Shown: positions 1-15,785, counted from the first letter of the stretch. The stretch: 64,000 nucleotides of DNA from Oreohelix idahoensis (GCA_024509875.1 JAMPIV010012158.1:82124-146123); one strand, 5' to 3'. A program made the numbers and translations. The notes: a model not told the origin generated them from the sequence alone.

Positions 1-3327
<3,327 letters not shown>

Positions 3328-4692
3328 CACAATAGTTTGAATTTTCGACCGCTCTGTTGATGGAATTGCAGGAACCATTTTGTTTTAATTTTCTACTACT
3401 CTGTGGAATGGAATTGTAGGAAGCATATAGTTTGAATTTTCCACCGATGTTGATGGTATTGTAGGAAGCATATAGTTTTAATTTTCCACCGCTCTGTGGA
3501 ATGGAATTGTAGGAAGCATATAGACTGAATTTTCCACCGCTCTGTTGATGGAATTGTAGGAAGCATAAGGTTTGAATTCTCCACCGCTCTGTTGATGAAA
3601 TTGTAGGAAGCATATAGTTTTAATTTTCCACCGCTCTGGTGATGGAATTTTAGGAAGCATATAGTTTGAATTTTCCACCTCTCTATTGATAAAATTGTAG
3701 CAAGCATATATTTTGAATTCTTCACCGCTTTTTTTATGGAATTGCAGGAAGCATAAAGTTTTAATTTTACACCGCTCTTTTGATGGAATTGTAGGAAGCA
3801 TATAGTTTGAATTCTCCATCGCTCTTTTGATGGATTTGCAGGAAGCATAAAGTTTTAATTTTACACCGCTCTTTTGATAGAATTGTAGCAAGCATATAGT
3901 TTGAATTCTCCATCGCTCTTTTGATGGAATTGCAGGAAGCATAAAGTTTTAATTTTACACCGCTCTTTTGATGGAATTGTAGCAAGCATATAGTTTGAAT
4001 TCTCCACCGCTCTTTTGATGGAATTATAGTAAGCATATAGTGTGAATTCTCCACCGCTCTTTTGATGGAATTGTAGCAAGCATATAGTTTGAATTCTCCT
4101 TCGCTCTTTTGATGGAATTGCAGGAAGCATAAAGTTTTAATTTTACACCGCTCTGTTGATGGAATTGTAGCAAGCAAATAGTTTGAATTCTCCACCGCTC
4201 TTTTGATGGAATTGTAGTAAGAATATAGTGTGAATTCTCCACCGCTCTTTTGATGGAATTGTAGCAAGCATATAGTGTGAATTCTCCACCGCTCTTTTGA
4301 TGGAATTGTAGTAAGCATATAGTGTGAATTCTCCACCGCTCTTTTGATGGAATTGTAGTAAGCATATAGTGTGAATTCTCCACCGCTCTTTTGATGGAAT
4401 TGTAGCAAGCATATAGTGTGAATTCTCCAGCGCTCTTTTGATGGAATTGTAGTAAGCATATAGTGTGAATTCTCCACCGCTCTTTTGATGGAATTGTAGC
4501 AAGCATATAGTTTGAATTCTCTACTGCTCTGTTGATGGAATTGTAGGAAGCATGTAGTTTAAATTTTCCACCGCTCTGTTGATGGAATTGTAGGAAGCAT
4601 ATGGTCTGAATTTTCTACGGCTCTGTTGATGGAATTGTAGCAAGCATATAGTCTGAATTGTCGACCGCTCTGTTGATTGAAATGAAGGAAAC
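3328..4692. repeat. 47-bp minisatellite, about 29 copies
   Basis: Tandem copies of a 47-bp unit (core gaattctccaccgctctttt, then gatggaattgtag-aagcatatag). Many units carry an EcoRI site. In the middle (about 3757-4190) variants with ttttaattttacaccgctc alternate with gaattctccaccgctc variants, giving a 94-bp higher-order period. Outer units are more diverged and the central units at 4190-4500 most alike, as expected of unequal exchange. Because 47 is not a multiple of three and the minus strand lacks stops, long minus frames cycle through all three phases. I treat these as repeat artefacts, not a protein. Confidence 0.95.
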
Positions 4693-4798
4693 AAATCAAA
4701 CGGCAGAGGTAAATGTCACGAATAGGCTGAGTTCAAATTCTAAATACTCTAAAACCTGCAAAAAGCCATGATTGTAACAAGGTAGATCCTTATAGAGC

Positions 4799-5245
4799 TC
4801 ATTGTTTCAAAAGTAGATCCCCAAAGCTCCTAAGTTGCCTGCTAGATATGTACAGCCTCCACCCGTGTGTTACCGGGGCCCGAAAGGGGAGCAAAGAATA
4901 GTAACACTGTACCCTACCATGTATGTCGAAAAAAGCGAAAAAGGAGGATTGGGCATGGGGCTGGTTGCCCCATCCCGTAAAAAACCTTTTACCAAAAAAC
5001 TTCAACAAACATGGACGTCAAATATAGAATATAAATCAACTCAGCCGCCCAAGACAGAAGACGGTCCTCTGGAAAGGAGGCACATGAAGCAAGCCAGAGA
5101 AAGCCGAAAGGAGTCTGGGTTACCGACTAACCTTTTAAGAACTTGAGCGGATGGCACAGGACAGGAAGACTTGGCATGTCTTGGCATTAATTGTTGAAGG
5201 CCTATGCTCCTAGGGGAGCTAAAGGGTATTGACTGATTGATCTAC
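4799..5245 (+). mobile_element. Decayed LINE 3' end (plus strand)
   Basis: The stretch before the end reads like the C-terminus common to RTE-like LINE reverse transcriptase proteins (MAQDRKTWHVLALIVEGLC with in-frame stops), followed by ctcctaggggagctaaaggg and a short attgactgattgat tail. The open frame 4835-5146 lies upstream in the same remnant. No target duplication was identified. The family is uncertain; a related 3' end appears near 31110-31145. Confidence 0.5.
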
Positions 5246-5742
5246 AGCCTCTACAAGTATTGTACTAAGGACGAGTTGTGAGTCTCAGGAATTGTTCTAG
5301 TCATTCGCAGTGTTTACTTCTGCCAAGTAAAGGTGTTAAACACATGGAGAACTATAGCGTAAAACTTCTGCCATGTAAAGGTGTTAAACACTGTCCGCTA
5401 ACACTAGTACAGTTCTTATTCTTTCAAGTTGGGAGTACTGGCTGACTACCAGAGATGTTGATACTTGAATGAAGATTGACCCAGGTTCGTTCGTTCTTTT
5501 GTTGATGGTAAAGGTTATCTCTAAACGTGTCTGATATAAAGTTCCTATGTAGCCAAACTGTACAACAACAACAATTCAACTTGAAGAAAGTAATAATCTC
5601 CTGTAGTCCATTAAAACTTTTATTCAACAACAAAGCATTTCCATGGCGATATTTACAGGATCGTGGTTTCATACAGCGAATTTTACCATTGATTATCTCA
5701 ATATATTCTGGTATATAAACAAAATCTGTTTCAATGATTAAT
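5246..5742. other. Unassigned sequence with a short direct duplication
   Basis: Contains two copies of aacttctgcca-gtaaaggtgttaaacac (about 5307-5343 and 5364-5393), separated by a short spacer. Otherwise nothing recognisable; part may be 3' UTR of the candidate exon at 5743-5884 on the minus strand. Confidence 0.35.
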
Positions 5743-5884
5743 TCTTACTTTTCTGTCGATTTCTTAATACGTATCAGTGCTTTAATATTCCGTTGAGCCT
5801 CTTCTTCAATATGTATATTTTCCAGTAATTTGGTTATCTCAGTAACTTGACTGATGTCTGCGTTCATAACCCAAGCATCTCTAG
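5743..5884 (-). CDS. Candidate terminal coding exon, unknown gene
   Basis: On the minus strand an acceptor-like tract (ttttattttcaactag) at 5885-5900 is followed by about 46 open codons ending in TAA. The peptide includes WVMNADISQVTEITKLLE and ends KIKKSTEK-like (RIKKSTEK), amphipathic and lysine/glutamate rich. It is too short for the usual ORF cut-offs. I do not recognise the family. Upstream exons, if any, lie at higher coordinates. RNA evidence would be decisive; without it this may be a chance frame. Confidence 0.3.
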
Positions 5885-5900
5885 TTGAAAATAAAACATG

Positions 5901-8900
5901 TAAAGAAGCTCTAAACGAGAGTGCAGTATGTTCAAACTGCTACTTACTTGGTATGTAATAAAATAGGAGTATGTGTATCACAATACTCCATGTGGTGAGA
6001 TCTTCACTCTAAATAAAACTGCACTTCCTGTCTTGAATATCGCAAGATGAACTTAGAGAAGAACCAAGTCGCGATATCTCAATGTGCGTACTTCCTCATG
6101 GTCGTGACTGTGCAAGTGCCTCTCTATCTGGAACTCATTCTAAAATCCTAGATTTTGACTGAGCTTGAAAATGGTGCGGGGACTTGCCACTTTCGATTGG
6201 TTACCTAAAATAGTAGGGATTTATTTCATTAGCTGCCTCTATTGACGTCAATGCGTTGTCTTAGTAATATCGTTGCCTACTTAAAATAAAATGTAATTAA
6301 GCTTATGTAAATTAGGTGACGTCAATCGTTACCAAGCAACTCCCGCCAGAGGTAGCGTCTGGGCGGCCCACGTAACCTGCATATACAGTGTTATGTGAGA
6401 AAACGCCGTATTTGCTTTTCTCGTTCTAATTCCTCCTATATCAACTAATGGCATGGCTAATGCTAAGGTGGGTCATCCGGTCACACTGTGATTAACTAGC
6501 ATCTCCGCATCTCATGTCTTGGTGATGAATTCCGATAAACTCTGTATCATAGTATTGTCATCCCACTTTTAGCGCTGGCTTTCGCACGTTTGTCTAATAC
6601 CCGTCCTTTCATCGTGGTGCTCAGGAAGGCTATTTTCTCTTTCTGAAATGATCTAATTCATTATTTCTTTTGTTATTCCTAGCTTTTCTTTATGTTTTCT
6701 TCTCTTTCCATGAGGTGCGCCCCATTCAGACATGTATCAATATTTCAAGAGTCTCAGTTATTTTACTTCATTGTCCATGTTTCTAAACCATACAGAAATG
6801 AAGACTCCATATAACTCTTGATGACTCTCATGTTTAATTTGTGTGTTCTTTTACTGAGGGAATGTATTATCTGTACGGTTAAGCCACGTTCCCTGATATC
6901 GGGGTCGGAGATAGTTCTGGTAATAAGATATTGCTCCAGCTATGTCGCACCTGGTCACCGATGGTTCTCCGTAGTGACCTATTGCTGATATTTTGTTAGT
7001 GCAATTCGCTGAAGCTACTGGATCTGTCTCATCTTACTGACTATAGCTTTAACTATTCATAACCTCTTCTTAATTTCTCTTTCTTATTCGGCTATCATGT
7101 GTCCAAGATAAGAGGGTACCAGGAGTTACCTGCTGTCACGAGAGGGTAGATGTTATCTAAATTATAAGATATCCTGGATACAAAGTTGTATCAGGTGATA
7201 CCAAGACAGTACCAGATAAGAGTCTGGTCTTATAAGTAATACGCCCTTTTCTGAAAAGAGTAAGGGTGTATAGATATCAAAGGTAGGATCAAGCTGTATA
7301 AGTTCCTAGAGAAGATGGTAATATTTTACTCTAAGTCCCTACTTGCCCCTCTCCAGATCCCACTCTGTTGATATATTATTATCCGCTCTGCAAGGGGTAT
7401 TTAACTAAACTATTTACCAACAAGAACTGTAACATAACTTAAATAATTAATGTAAGTCTGCTGGTAAATATTTACAATTTATTTTTACAAGTATTATTTT
7501 CTGCTTGAAAATCTTTCAAGAAACTCAAAATTCAATTTACAAAATTAAATAAATAAACATTTGAAAGCTGTTCATAAAATTATCAAAGGTCTCTGAATTT
7601 TGTAGAAGGTTCTCTCTTGGTTGAACTCACTCAGGTGGTAGAAGGTTTATATGTTAATCTTAATTCTATGTCGCTCACAGCTCTAGAATTTTTGTCTAAA
7701 AACACTCGAACTTCATCATTTTATTTCACTATCCCGTGATGAATTGGAATAAACTGATCAGTAGCCTTGTGTGGCTACTTAGCTTCAAGACTTGATTTAG
7801 TAGTCTGTTCCACCTTGGGTCTGGCAAGAAAACTGTGTCTCCTCCAGGCCTTAGGATTGGGTGACCGTCCCTATGGCATCAAGGGCGCTCGCACCACTGG
7901 ATCTTATAGTAGAGTCTGGCTCCTTTAGGTGGAAGTAATTGCAGGATTCAACCTAAAATATATTTAATTTCACCACTATATTGTCTATCTCTTTATCCCA
8001 GAAGTAGGAGATGAGAGATAGTTTCAGACGACAGAGTGCAGGCAGACGCACAGGTCACATCAAGTCAGCATTAACCTAATTCAATTCACTGTGGATACAA
8101 TTTTCTCCAAATGCTTAGTTAGAGCCATTTGTCCATGATTCGCCTCCATAAAGTTATTAGATTTTGTGAAAAAATACTAAGTGATATCCTAAACAATACA
8201 GTAATACAATTCCTTTCCTTTGTTCCTGATGTGTGTGGTCCATTCCATCAAGAAATAATTCTTTAAATGCTTTTCTAAAACCATGGACACCTTTTCTGCT
8301 TCCATTCTTAATTTATTTAAATATACACAGGCTGGTAAGTCCTCCAGAAATTTACTCAGTAGTTCAAGCACACCTACACACTTCCTAACGCACACTGTAG
8401 TTAATCAATAGAAATACATATATTTATAGACATATATATATATTCTTTCTTACCCTCAGGCACGTACAGTCGAGCTGTTAATGGTTGTAATGGTCTGCTC
8501 TCAGATGCAGAAGGCAAAGGCACTCTTCATTAACACTCTTTTTCTTTTTCCGCTTGCTGTGATTTTCAAAATATGACTGGCCTGGATTCGCAGAAGGCAA
8601 GGTTTATTTATACGTCAACATCCGGCGCCAGAGAGAGCAGTGGCTAAAGGGGGGTTTTCGTATCTCGAAATGTATGCCTATTTTATCTCATTGTTCAATT
8701 TTGAAAAAATATAAATTCAATTATCTTCCTTATTTCTGGAGCGATTTCCTTCATCTTAAGCTTAAAATATCCCCTGAATTATTCTTTATCCATCTAGATA
8801 ATAGTCTTTATATTACATTCTACCGTTTTTTCCTAGGCGTAGCCTAAACAGCAAAATTATGGACCAACCTGATGTGTCGATGCCTTTCACTAGCAATTTC

Positions 8901-9321
8901 TCCCTTCCTATACTATTATTTGTGGAAGTGTCTGCACAGACGTGTAGAGCAACATTCCTAGTATGGTATTCTTGACCTCTGCCATGCTGTACTTCGCTCA
9001 TAAAGCTGTAGTTAAATTCCACATCCAACTGATTTGCACAGATTTGATCCTCCATGCTGAATGCGTAATCGTTATTTGTAAACAACCGAATAAAGACGGC
9101 GTTTCATTGGTTCTGCTCTCTGCATTCTTCTATTTCTAACGTATGGCGTTTCGTGTGGGTACAGAATGACTGGTTGTTGAATCCGACTTCACGACACCTG
9201 CATATCTGTTCTTACTTTGTGTTGTAGATCGATTATTTTCTTCATGATCTATGCATGGCGAGGCCTCAGTCTCTTCCACGATGACTAGTCTTTTTTTAAA
9301 ATTATGAATAAAACTATCTCG
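5901..9321. other. Unassigned sequence with a probable decayed LINE
   Basis: No intact gene. On the minus strand near 6730-6830 a peptide LYGLETWTM resembles the conserved Y-G-x-E-T/S-W motif after the reverse transcriptase domain of LINEs, in a stop-ridden context (about 6560-6850). The rest, including 7100-9300, shows no domain I can name. Minus frames 8189-8395 and 8813-9085 are open but featureless. Confidence 0.35.
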
Positions 9322-9436
9322 CATGATCATCATCATCGTCATCATCACCATGATAATCACCACCATCACTACCATGATCATCACCATGATCATCACCATG
9401 ATCATCACCATGATCATCACCATCATCATCATCACC

Positions 9437-9468
<32 letters not shown>

Positions 9469-9776
9469 CATCATCACCATCGTCATCATCCCCATCATCA
9501 TTATCATCATCATCATCACCATCATCTTCATCATCATCATCAAATTCATCATCATCACCATCATCGTCACCATCATCACCATCGTCACCATCATCATCAC
9601 CACCATCATCATCACCACCATCATCATCACCACCATCATCATCATCACTATCATCATCATCATCAACATCACCATCATCATCATCATCAGCACCATCAAC
9701 ATCATCCCCATCATCACCATCATCATCAAAATCATCAGCACCATCATCATTATCATTGTCATCATCATCATTATTG
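9322..9776. repeat. (CAT)n / (ATG)n microsatellite
   Basis: About 455 bases of imperfect CAT repeats with CAC and other variants. Frames reading poly-His, poly-Ile, poly-Met or poly-Asp through it are repeat artefacts. Confidence 0.97.
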
Positions 9777-10129
9777 TAGTGATTTCTAAATACAATATCT
9801 AAATTAATATATAACAGTATAGGGCATAAAGGCACAGATAAGAAAGTACAAGAGAATTTTCTGCTAGAACGGTTGGTGTCGCCTACGCCTTCAGATTATT
9901 ATTTGCTAACGAATAGCCGAACAAAACGGTACCCAAATTTTTCAAATTCGTCCTTGACATGGAAAAAGAGTGAACCAGGTTTTCCTAAACGTAGGAAAAG
10001 TTTGAATGATATTTTTTGAAAGACTGTTTACCCTTGTAAAATTAAAAGTGATTGGCCAACAGAATCGATATTGTCAGAATAGGCGTTAGGGGGACGCCAT
10101 TTCTAGAAAATTTTCACAGTGATAGATGA
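9777..10129. other. Unassigned; possibly the 5' part of an older LTR
   Basis: No coding signal. It lies directly upstream of sequence that aligns with the E1 LTR and includes a TATA-like tgcttttaaatac near 10138, so the older LTR could begin in here. I could not place its end. Confidence 0.3.
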
Positions 10130-10630
10130 GATCAGGCTGTGCTTTTAAATACATTTCTGGACAGCCTGGACAACAAAACAGATCGAAACTGTATCAGTCA
10201 TCGTCTCTGTGTATTTCATTGAACATTGTGGTAAGATTGACATTTATTAATCTGTATTTTATATAAAAATTGAATGTAAAATAATAATATATGTCTGGAC
10301 ATGAGTGGGTCTATAGCGAACATGAGGCAAAGCCTAAAGATTGATCCACCATGTGATAGACTGTCAGAGAGGTGTAAAAATACAAGAATATGTATGATTG
10401 TCATAAAGGAGCATAACACCTATCCTATTATATGGAAGTGATTACAGCTGGAATTGCAGTGGCGTTGTAACTATTAGGGGAGAGGAATACTGGTGTACAT
10501 TGTCACATCAAAAGAAAATGGTGGCATAGGTTTGTATAAGGATATGATCCTTTTTGTTTGTTTTTAATGTACATGTCCTTAACTGTGGACTATTGGTGTA
10601 TGCTAGATATTACGAAGAATGCATACCTTC
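10130..10630 (+). repeat. Older diverged LTR of the E1 family, left half
   Basis: Aligns with the E1 LTR interior (about 11717-12405): shared blocks include cagatcgaaa, tgtggtaag, tagcgaacatgagg, gctggaattgcag and ggcgt-gtaac-attagg. It lacks the SINE found in the E1 5' LTR. Its last five bases, CCTTC, are the target site of E1. The right half continues at 20134. Divergence from the two E1 LTRs is clearly greater than theirs from each other, so it is an older insertion of the same family. Confidence 0.75.
10626..10630. other. Target-site duplication CCTTC, left copy (E1)
   Basis: CCTTC directly precedes the TG of the 5' LTR and is repeated directly after the CA of the 3' LTR at 20134-20138. 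Five bases is the usual duplication for Ty3/gypsy integrases. Confidence 0.85.
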
Positions 10631-13285
10631 TGTCGTGAAATATTCTAATCCACATATATAAATTATCAGGTAAATGTAAAGCCTAACACATAAATTCAAT
10701 AAAAGGAAAGAAGAATGGTAAAGAACAGTGCTGTCACAATGACTGTACTCGAAATCCCCCTTGTTTTCTACTTCGTCTGCAAATTGTAACGTTTCACGTT
10801 GATAGTAAAAGCCTACTGCTTCAATACCCACTTTCTACGATAAAACGTGTACTGCCTTTCTAAGAAAAACCTTGAGATACGCAGCTGACCTAGATTTAAA
10901 ATTCCATTCATGTTATTTTATACACTACGTTACGATAAACGAAAGACAGATGGACTAAAGATAGAAAGAAAGGGAGAGGTTGAAAGCCGGAACGCAGGCA
11001 ATACTAACACAATCGCGCGATACACAATTACTACCATCACGCGTGTAAGGCCACATGCACTAGTTTTTTTTCAAATCGACAGTGATAAAACGAGAGTTAG
11101 GTTTTAAAAAACTTACAAAACGCTTATTAGGAAACATGACATTCTACTGTTTTATGTCTGAAATCCTGACATTAGTATGACAGTACAGCAGACACCATAA
11201 AGTTTGGAAGTGAGGAGGTGGCAACAGCACGACTATCCTAGAAGAAAATGCATATTTTGAACGCAGCCACTTAGCTCCTTTAAATTTGTATATTTGGGTT
11301 CCTTAGGACTTGCTGACAAAGAATATGTTAAACGTTACGCAAATAGTCTAGGAATTACCAAATTATAGCCAAAAGAAATAGTGAGGGATGTCAGACAACA
11401 CCCAAATCAGAATCGCTCAGTGGCAGATTTTCACCCCACCATTGTACGGGAAATGGGTCTCCATGTTAAATCCGATTTGATTGGAGCGCAATAAATGTAA
11501 GGCTAAACACGATTAGTCGGGCTATAAATACTACTTCTTTGTTGTTAGGGGAAACGTGAGTAGGAGTACTTTTTTGAAAAGCTGTGTAAACATGGCACGA
11601 TTGGTTAGACCTGCCAATATAGTCAATTAGAGGCGTCAGGTCACCACCACATTTGCAAATAAACTTACTACAGAACCAGTGCGTTGAGCGCCAGTGCATA
11701 TTTTTCTAAATAAAAGCCTGGGACATCGGCAGATCGAAATTGTGCTATATTCAGTGCCAGTCAACGTAATTCTGTATTATTTCCATGAATTGTGGTAAGC
11801 TTGAAATATTTGATATCTTTTAATGAAAATTGAATGTAAATTGATAATTTATGTCTGTGGCCTAATGGATATGAACGCAGTTTCATATTCCAGATATACC
11901 AGGTTCGAAACCTGCTGCAGGCGGTTTGGTAGCAGATCGCTTTGTGTGGATTTTTAACAATGGTATAAACGCCGTACCATTCAGAAAGCAATGGCAAACT
12001 ACTGAATGAAAATAATTGCCTAGAAAAATCACAAACAGCCAATAAAAGCTGGGGTTGATTGCCACGTCCTGTAAAGGATAAGCAACTAAATTTATATATG
12101 TGTGGTTCAGTAGCGAACATGAGGTGAAGCCTATATAGTGCTCCAACCTGAACAGAAGGTGTCGGAGGAAAGTAAAACTACATGGCATTGCCAAACAGTA
12201 CACTGACACCTATTTTATTGACTAGAAAGAAATAATGCTGGAATTGCAGAGGCGTAGTAACCATTAGGGAGGAATATACTGGTGAAAATTGTTTCAGATG
12301 AAGATAGCAGTTGGCCTACCGCTCTGAACTCAGTGTTTGTTATGTATTGTGCTCAGTGTAGAAATAGAGTATAAATTAGTTCTGAAGTAGGAGGTACAAC
12401 CTTCTTGTTTCAGGGACTGTGGTCCTAAAGTTATTGAGCAGCACCTGGTCAGAGCTTTGCTGAATCCAGAGGCGGACAGCATACTCCTTGGTCCATATAG
12501 CAAACAGTGAGGTGTCTCCAGAACACAGGGGAGCAATCGAGCAGAGGAGTCTTTTCCTGCCACCATCACGAAAGATAAGCCTATGTGGCCAGCGGAGCTC
12601 AACATTATGTAACCCCATCTTAAACTGACATGTATAAAAAAAAAGAGGGGAAATTAATTGTTTTAATGAACGGAACTGAGAACATCTCCAATACTAGTTC
12701 CAACAGAAACAAACACTTGAAGTCATGATGACAAATATCAACATAGCTTGAAAAAACAAAACCAGTATTACCTCATATTACTACTACACAACTGACACAC
12801 ATAGGATAATATTAATAAAATATGTCACTACAAGATTCATATTGATAAATTCTGTACATATAACTTGTAATTAAAATTGATTGTGATTCCTGGTTCACTT
12901 TGTATTTGAATCAGGACACATATATATTAGTGACAGTAATTAATACATATTTATATTTGAAAATTTACCAGTGCCTCATTTAAGAATAGTCTTATAGAGT
13001 GTTAAATGTGTGTGAGTGTCACAGTGTTGTCACGTGTGGTGGAATAAATTAAATTGTTTATCTGTCTGTTGTTGTTGTGACTTACACTTCATCATATACA
13101 TACCCTAGACATTCAACGTAGTCATCACAATATTCCAGAATAATTCTGACTGAGGTATAAATATGTGGTAGCAAGTAAGGTCATCTGTAATACACTACCC
13201 TTATTAGATACAGATACCTTCACAGCTAATCTCAGTCAGTACACTAAGTCCCCTATAAATATTTATAATATCCCACTTTACCACA
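10631..13285 (+). repeat. E1 5' LTR (2655 bp including a SINE)
   Basis: Begins TGTCGTGAAA, ends TTTACCACA. Near-identical to 17717-20133 except for about 235 bases at 11858-12092 absent from the 3' copy. Short open frames in it (for example 11466-11699 and 12330-12605 on the minus strand) recur in the other LTR and carry no domain, so I do not call them genes. Confidence 0.92.
11858..12092 (+). mobile_element. tRNA-derived SINE inserted in the E1 5' LTR
   Basis: Starts with a box A match (TGGCCTAATGG, 11858-11868) and has a box B match (GGTTCGAAACC, 11902-11912), the spacing and order of a RNA polymerase III internal promoter. The downstream body (gcaatggcaaactactg and following) is not tRNA-like. 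It is absent at the homologous place in the 3' LTR (junction near 18938) and in the older LTR at 10130-10630. No clear target duplication is visible. A cephalopod-type SINE is possible but unverified. Confidence 0.85.
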
Positions 13286-13290
13286 TATAT

Positions 13291-13308
13291 TGGGGTCTCG
13301 CTCCAGGG
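13291..13308 (+). promoter_or_regulatory. E1 primer binding site (putative)
   Basis: TGGGGTCTCGCTCCAGGG starts five bases inside the 5' LTR end and begins with TGG, complementary to a tRNA CCA end. I could not assign the tRNA. Confidence 0.55.
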
Positions 13309-13448
13309 ATATTGAACTTTCTCCTGTTATAGATATTGGGAATAAAAAGAATTAAAAGGTATCCTTGGGTGGAAATAAATAAGGTTGAGCTCTCAGTGCC
13401 TGTAGTGTCCTTAGATAATTATTGAAAGATTGAATTGCATGTTAGACA

Positions 13449-14198
13449 ATGGCCGACTTGGCAAAATTGCGATCTGCTGCTGTACAGACTGCGAAAGAGT
13501 TAGGAATGGACGGACAAATTATGATTGCTTATGTCACTGCTGAATGTGACAAATATATTGAACGGGAAGAAAGAAGATTAGAAAAAGAGGCCGTAAGAAA
13601 GTTAGAGGCTGAGACTAAGAGGTTACAATTTGAGGCTGAGGCTGAGACTAAGAGGTTGCAGATTGAGGCTGACAAAGAGGCTAAAGCATTGGAAGCCGAG
13701 GAAAGAAGACAGGCTGCAGAAGAAAGAAGATTGACTGCAGAAAGGGAAGACAAGCGATTAGCTGCAGAAAGGGAAGCAGAAGATAAGAGATTACAAAGGG
13801 AACATGAGTTACGACTAAGGGAGTTTGAGTTTCAAGGCCATGATCCTGAAAATGGTGCCAGTCCCTTTACCTCTGATGCCACTGCTAGTCAGGGAGCCTC
13901 AACCTCAGCTATGAATTTTCATTTAGATCATTTTGTTGAGAAAGACGATGATATTGAGAGCTATCTAAATAGATATGTCAGGCAGAGGTATCAGGTAACA
14001 AAAAGAAACAGTTGGAAAATTTTAGGGCACCACAGAACTTTAATAAATTTGATCCTAGGGATCAAAACAAAGGTAAGCACCAGTTTGATAGGCCACGGTA
14101 TGACAATAAAAATAAAACCCCACAATTCGATGAAAGGAAATATGATGAAAGAAAATCTTTCAACCAAGGAAAAAGGTGGTGTAAGAATTGTCAGATGA
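13449..14198 (+). pseudogene. gag: E1 gag, N-terminal coiled coil, capsid deleted
   Basis: A 249-codon frame from ATG 13449. Residues 1-30 form a short leader (MADLAKLRSAAV), residues about 35-125 a charged heptad-rich coiled coil with repeated E/K/R-A-E blocks, followed by a Ser/Thr-rich linker and FVEKDDDIESYLNRY, the usual start of a gypsy-type capsid. Then the frame jumps straight into the basic nucleocapsid region, which continues in another frame from 14012. Most of the capsid is therefore missing. The coiled-coil start parallels the E3 gag. Confidence 0.75.
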
Positions 14199-15064
14199 AC
14201 AATCATGACACTGACCATTGTAGAAGGAAACCTGTGTATATGGCCACCCTTCAGGTCAGGTCGACCTCAAGACATGAGGAGGATATTCTGTTAGATACCA
14301 CTCCAGAAGAGATGAGGAAGGCACAGGCTGGGGATAAGACCCTCAAGCCTTGTTTCAGGAAATTGTCAACTTGTCATACAACTCCAGGCAAGGGAGAATT
14401 TTACATGAAAAACAAGTTGATGTATAGGAAAACTGGAGCTAGATCCAAAGGTCAGGGACAGCTGGTACTTCCTAAAAGATATAGGGCAGACTTAATAAGG
14501 AGCCTACATGTGAAACCAGATGGGGACCATGAGAAGATAGGTACCATCATCCAAAAGGTGGCTCACAATTATTATTGGCCCAAGGCCAGATGGGACATTG
14601 AGAATTTTGTAGAAAGGTGTAGCATAGCACATGAGGGAACACCCACAAGTGGGAACATGGATCAGGACCTGGACACGCCACGGGGCAACATTAGGCCTGA
14701 CAATAAAAAGGAAAATAAATTTGATAAAGTGGACCAAAGGGAATGGGAAGCCCCTTTTCACGGACAAGCTTCACTTAACTGTTTTACAATGGCCACTATG
14801 CGGAGAGTGCAAAAAGATGTCTTACCCCAGGATAAGCCGAAAATCCCTCAATCGGACTTAAACAAACTGGAGGAAGAGGATGTAGAGAGGAAATCTCTCA
14901 TCAAGAATTCTAAGTGGGGAGACAGCCCCAAGAAAAAAATTGGTAGCGGTCGTTTTGTGACTGATAATTCTGGGAAGAAAAATCATCACTACAGAGCTTC
15001 GGGTGGAAAGGACCTGGCATGTGCCAGGAGAAATAAGTTTCCGAATTTAAAAGTCTATATGTAA
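14012..15064 (+). pseudogene. E1 nucleocapsid knuckle fused to integrase zinc-finger region
   Basis: A 350-codon frame. Near its N-terminus is a basic Asn/Arg/Lys-rich segment and one CCHC knuckle (CX2CX4HX4C, 14179-14221). Protease is absent. Around 14350-14640 comes the region that precedes gypsy-type integrases, including NYYWPKARWDIENFVERC; the H-H-C-C finger is incomplete because the final Cys is replaced (CSIA). The integrase core with its DDE residues is missing. Residues from about 210 onward, Lys/Asp-rich, have no domain I know. The frame is likely an internally deleted gag-pol relic. Confidence 0.65.
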
Positions 15065-15531
15065 CTCTGTTAAGAACGTGGCATGATGAAAAGGCAGAGG
15101 AAAATATTACATCCTCATACCAATATGTGAATGAGCTGATCACTCGTTTAAAAACTGGCTGGAAACTTGCCAATGAAAATTTGAAACAAGCCAGGAAGAA
15201 ACATGCTGCCTATTATAACAGAAAAGCTAAAGACAGAGATTGGGCTGTGGGAGAGAAGGTACTGCTTCTTCTCCCCGGGAGTCAGAATAAGTTACAAATT
15301 GGATGGCAAGGTCCATATACAGTTCTAGAGAAGGTGTCTAGAACAAATTATAAGATAGATAAGAAGGGGAAAGAAAAAATCTATCATGTGAATCTCCTGA
15401 AGAAATATTTGGAAAGAGAACATCAGGAAGAGACACACTTGTTGACCTTGTCCATTGCCATGGAGATGAAAAGGAACCACTTTCATCATTTGAATATCCA
15501 TTACACCCCTGTGAGACAGCGGCACAGGTGA
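15065..15531 (+). pseudogene. E1 integrase C-terminal (GPY/F) module
   Basis: The open frame runs from before 15127 to 15531. It shows the helix usual after the integrase core (KQARKKHAAYYNRKAKDR), then GEKVLLLLPGS, WQGPYTVLEKV and YHVNLLKKYLERE, the GPY/F module typical of Ty3/gypsy integrase. It lies upstream of RT, not at the end of pol. The matching stretch in E3 reads GPYTIVSKISDVDYIVD, so the two families share this architecture. Confidence 0.8.
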
Positions 15532-15785
15532 AAATCAGTACACATTTAACGAAAACTCAGAAAGAGAGAGTGCAACAGGTTCTAGATACTCATACAGAGG
15601 TGTTAACAGACCGACCAGGGCATACAAACTTATTGGAATATGATATGAAGCTGATAGACCTCACACCTGTATGTATGAAACCCTATTCGATTCCTTTTGC
15701 TAAGGAGAAAGCTTTGAAGGAAGAGATAGACTATTTGTTGAAGGAAGGAATTATTTCACACAGTGAATCTTCGTATAGTTCCGGT
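15528..15785 (+). pseudogene. E1 reverse transcriptase, N-terminal part
   Basis: Overlaps the previous frame by four bases and reads through TEVLTDRPGHTNLLEYDM, RPYS-like (KPYSIPFAKEK) and LLKEGIISHSESSYSSG, the standard gypsy RT entry region. The frame is then cut by the inverted insertion at 15786. Its counterpart resumes at about 17059. Confidence 0.8.

Noticed and set aside
3328..4692. CRISPR-like array
   Set aside because: Tandem units without variable spacers; eukaryotic minisatellite.
9136..9835. Four overlapping frames of poly-Met, poly-His, poly-Ile and poly-Asp
   Set aside because: All are readings of the CAT microsatellite.
11466..12618. Short frames in the E1 LTR, repeated in the 3' LTR and in the inverted copy
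   Set aside because: Present because the LTR is repeated; no domain.
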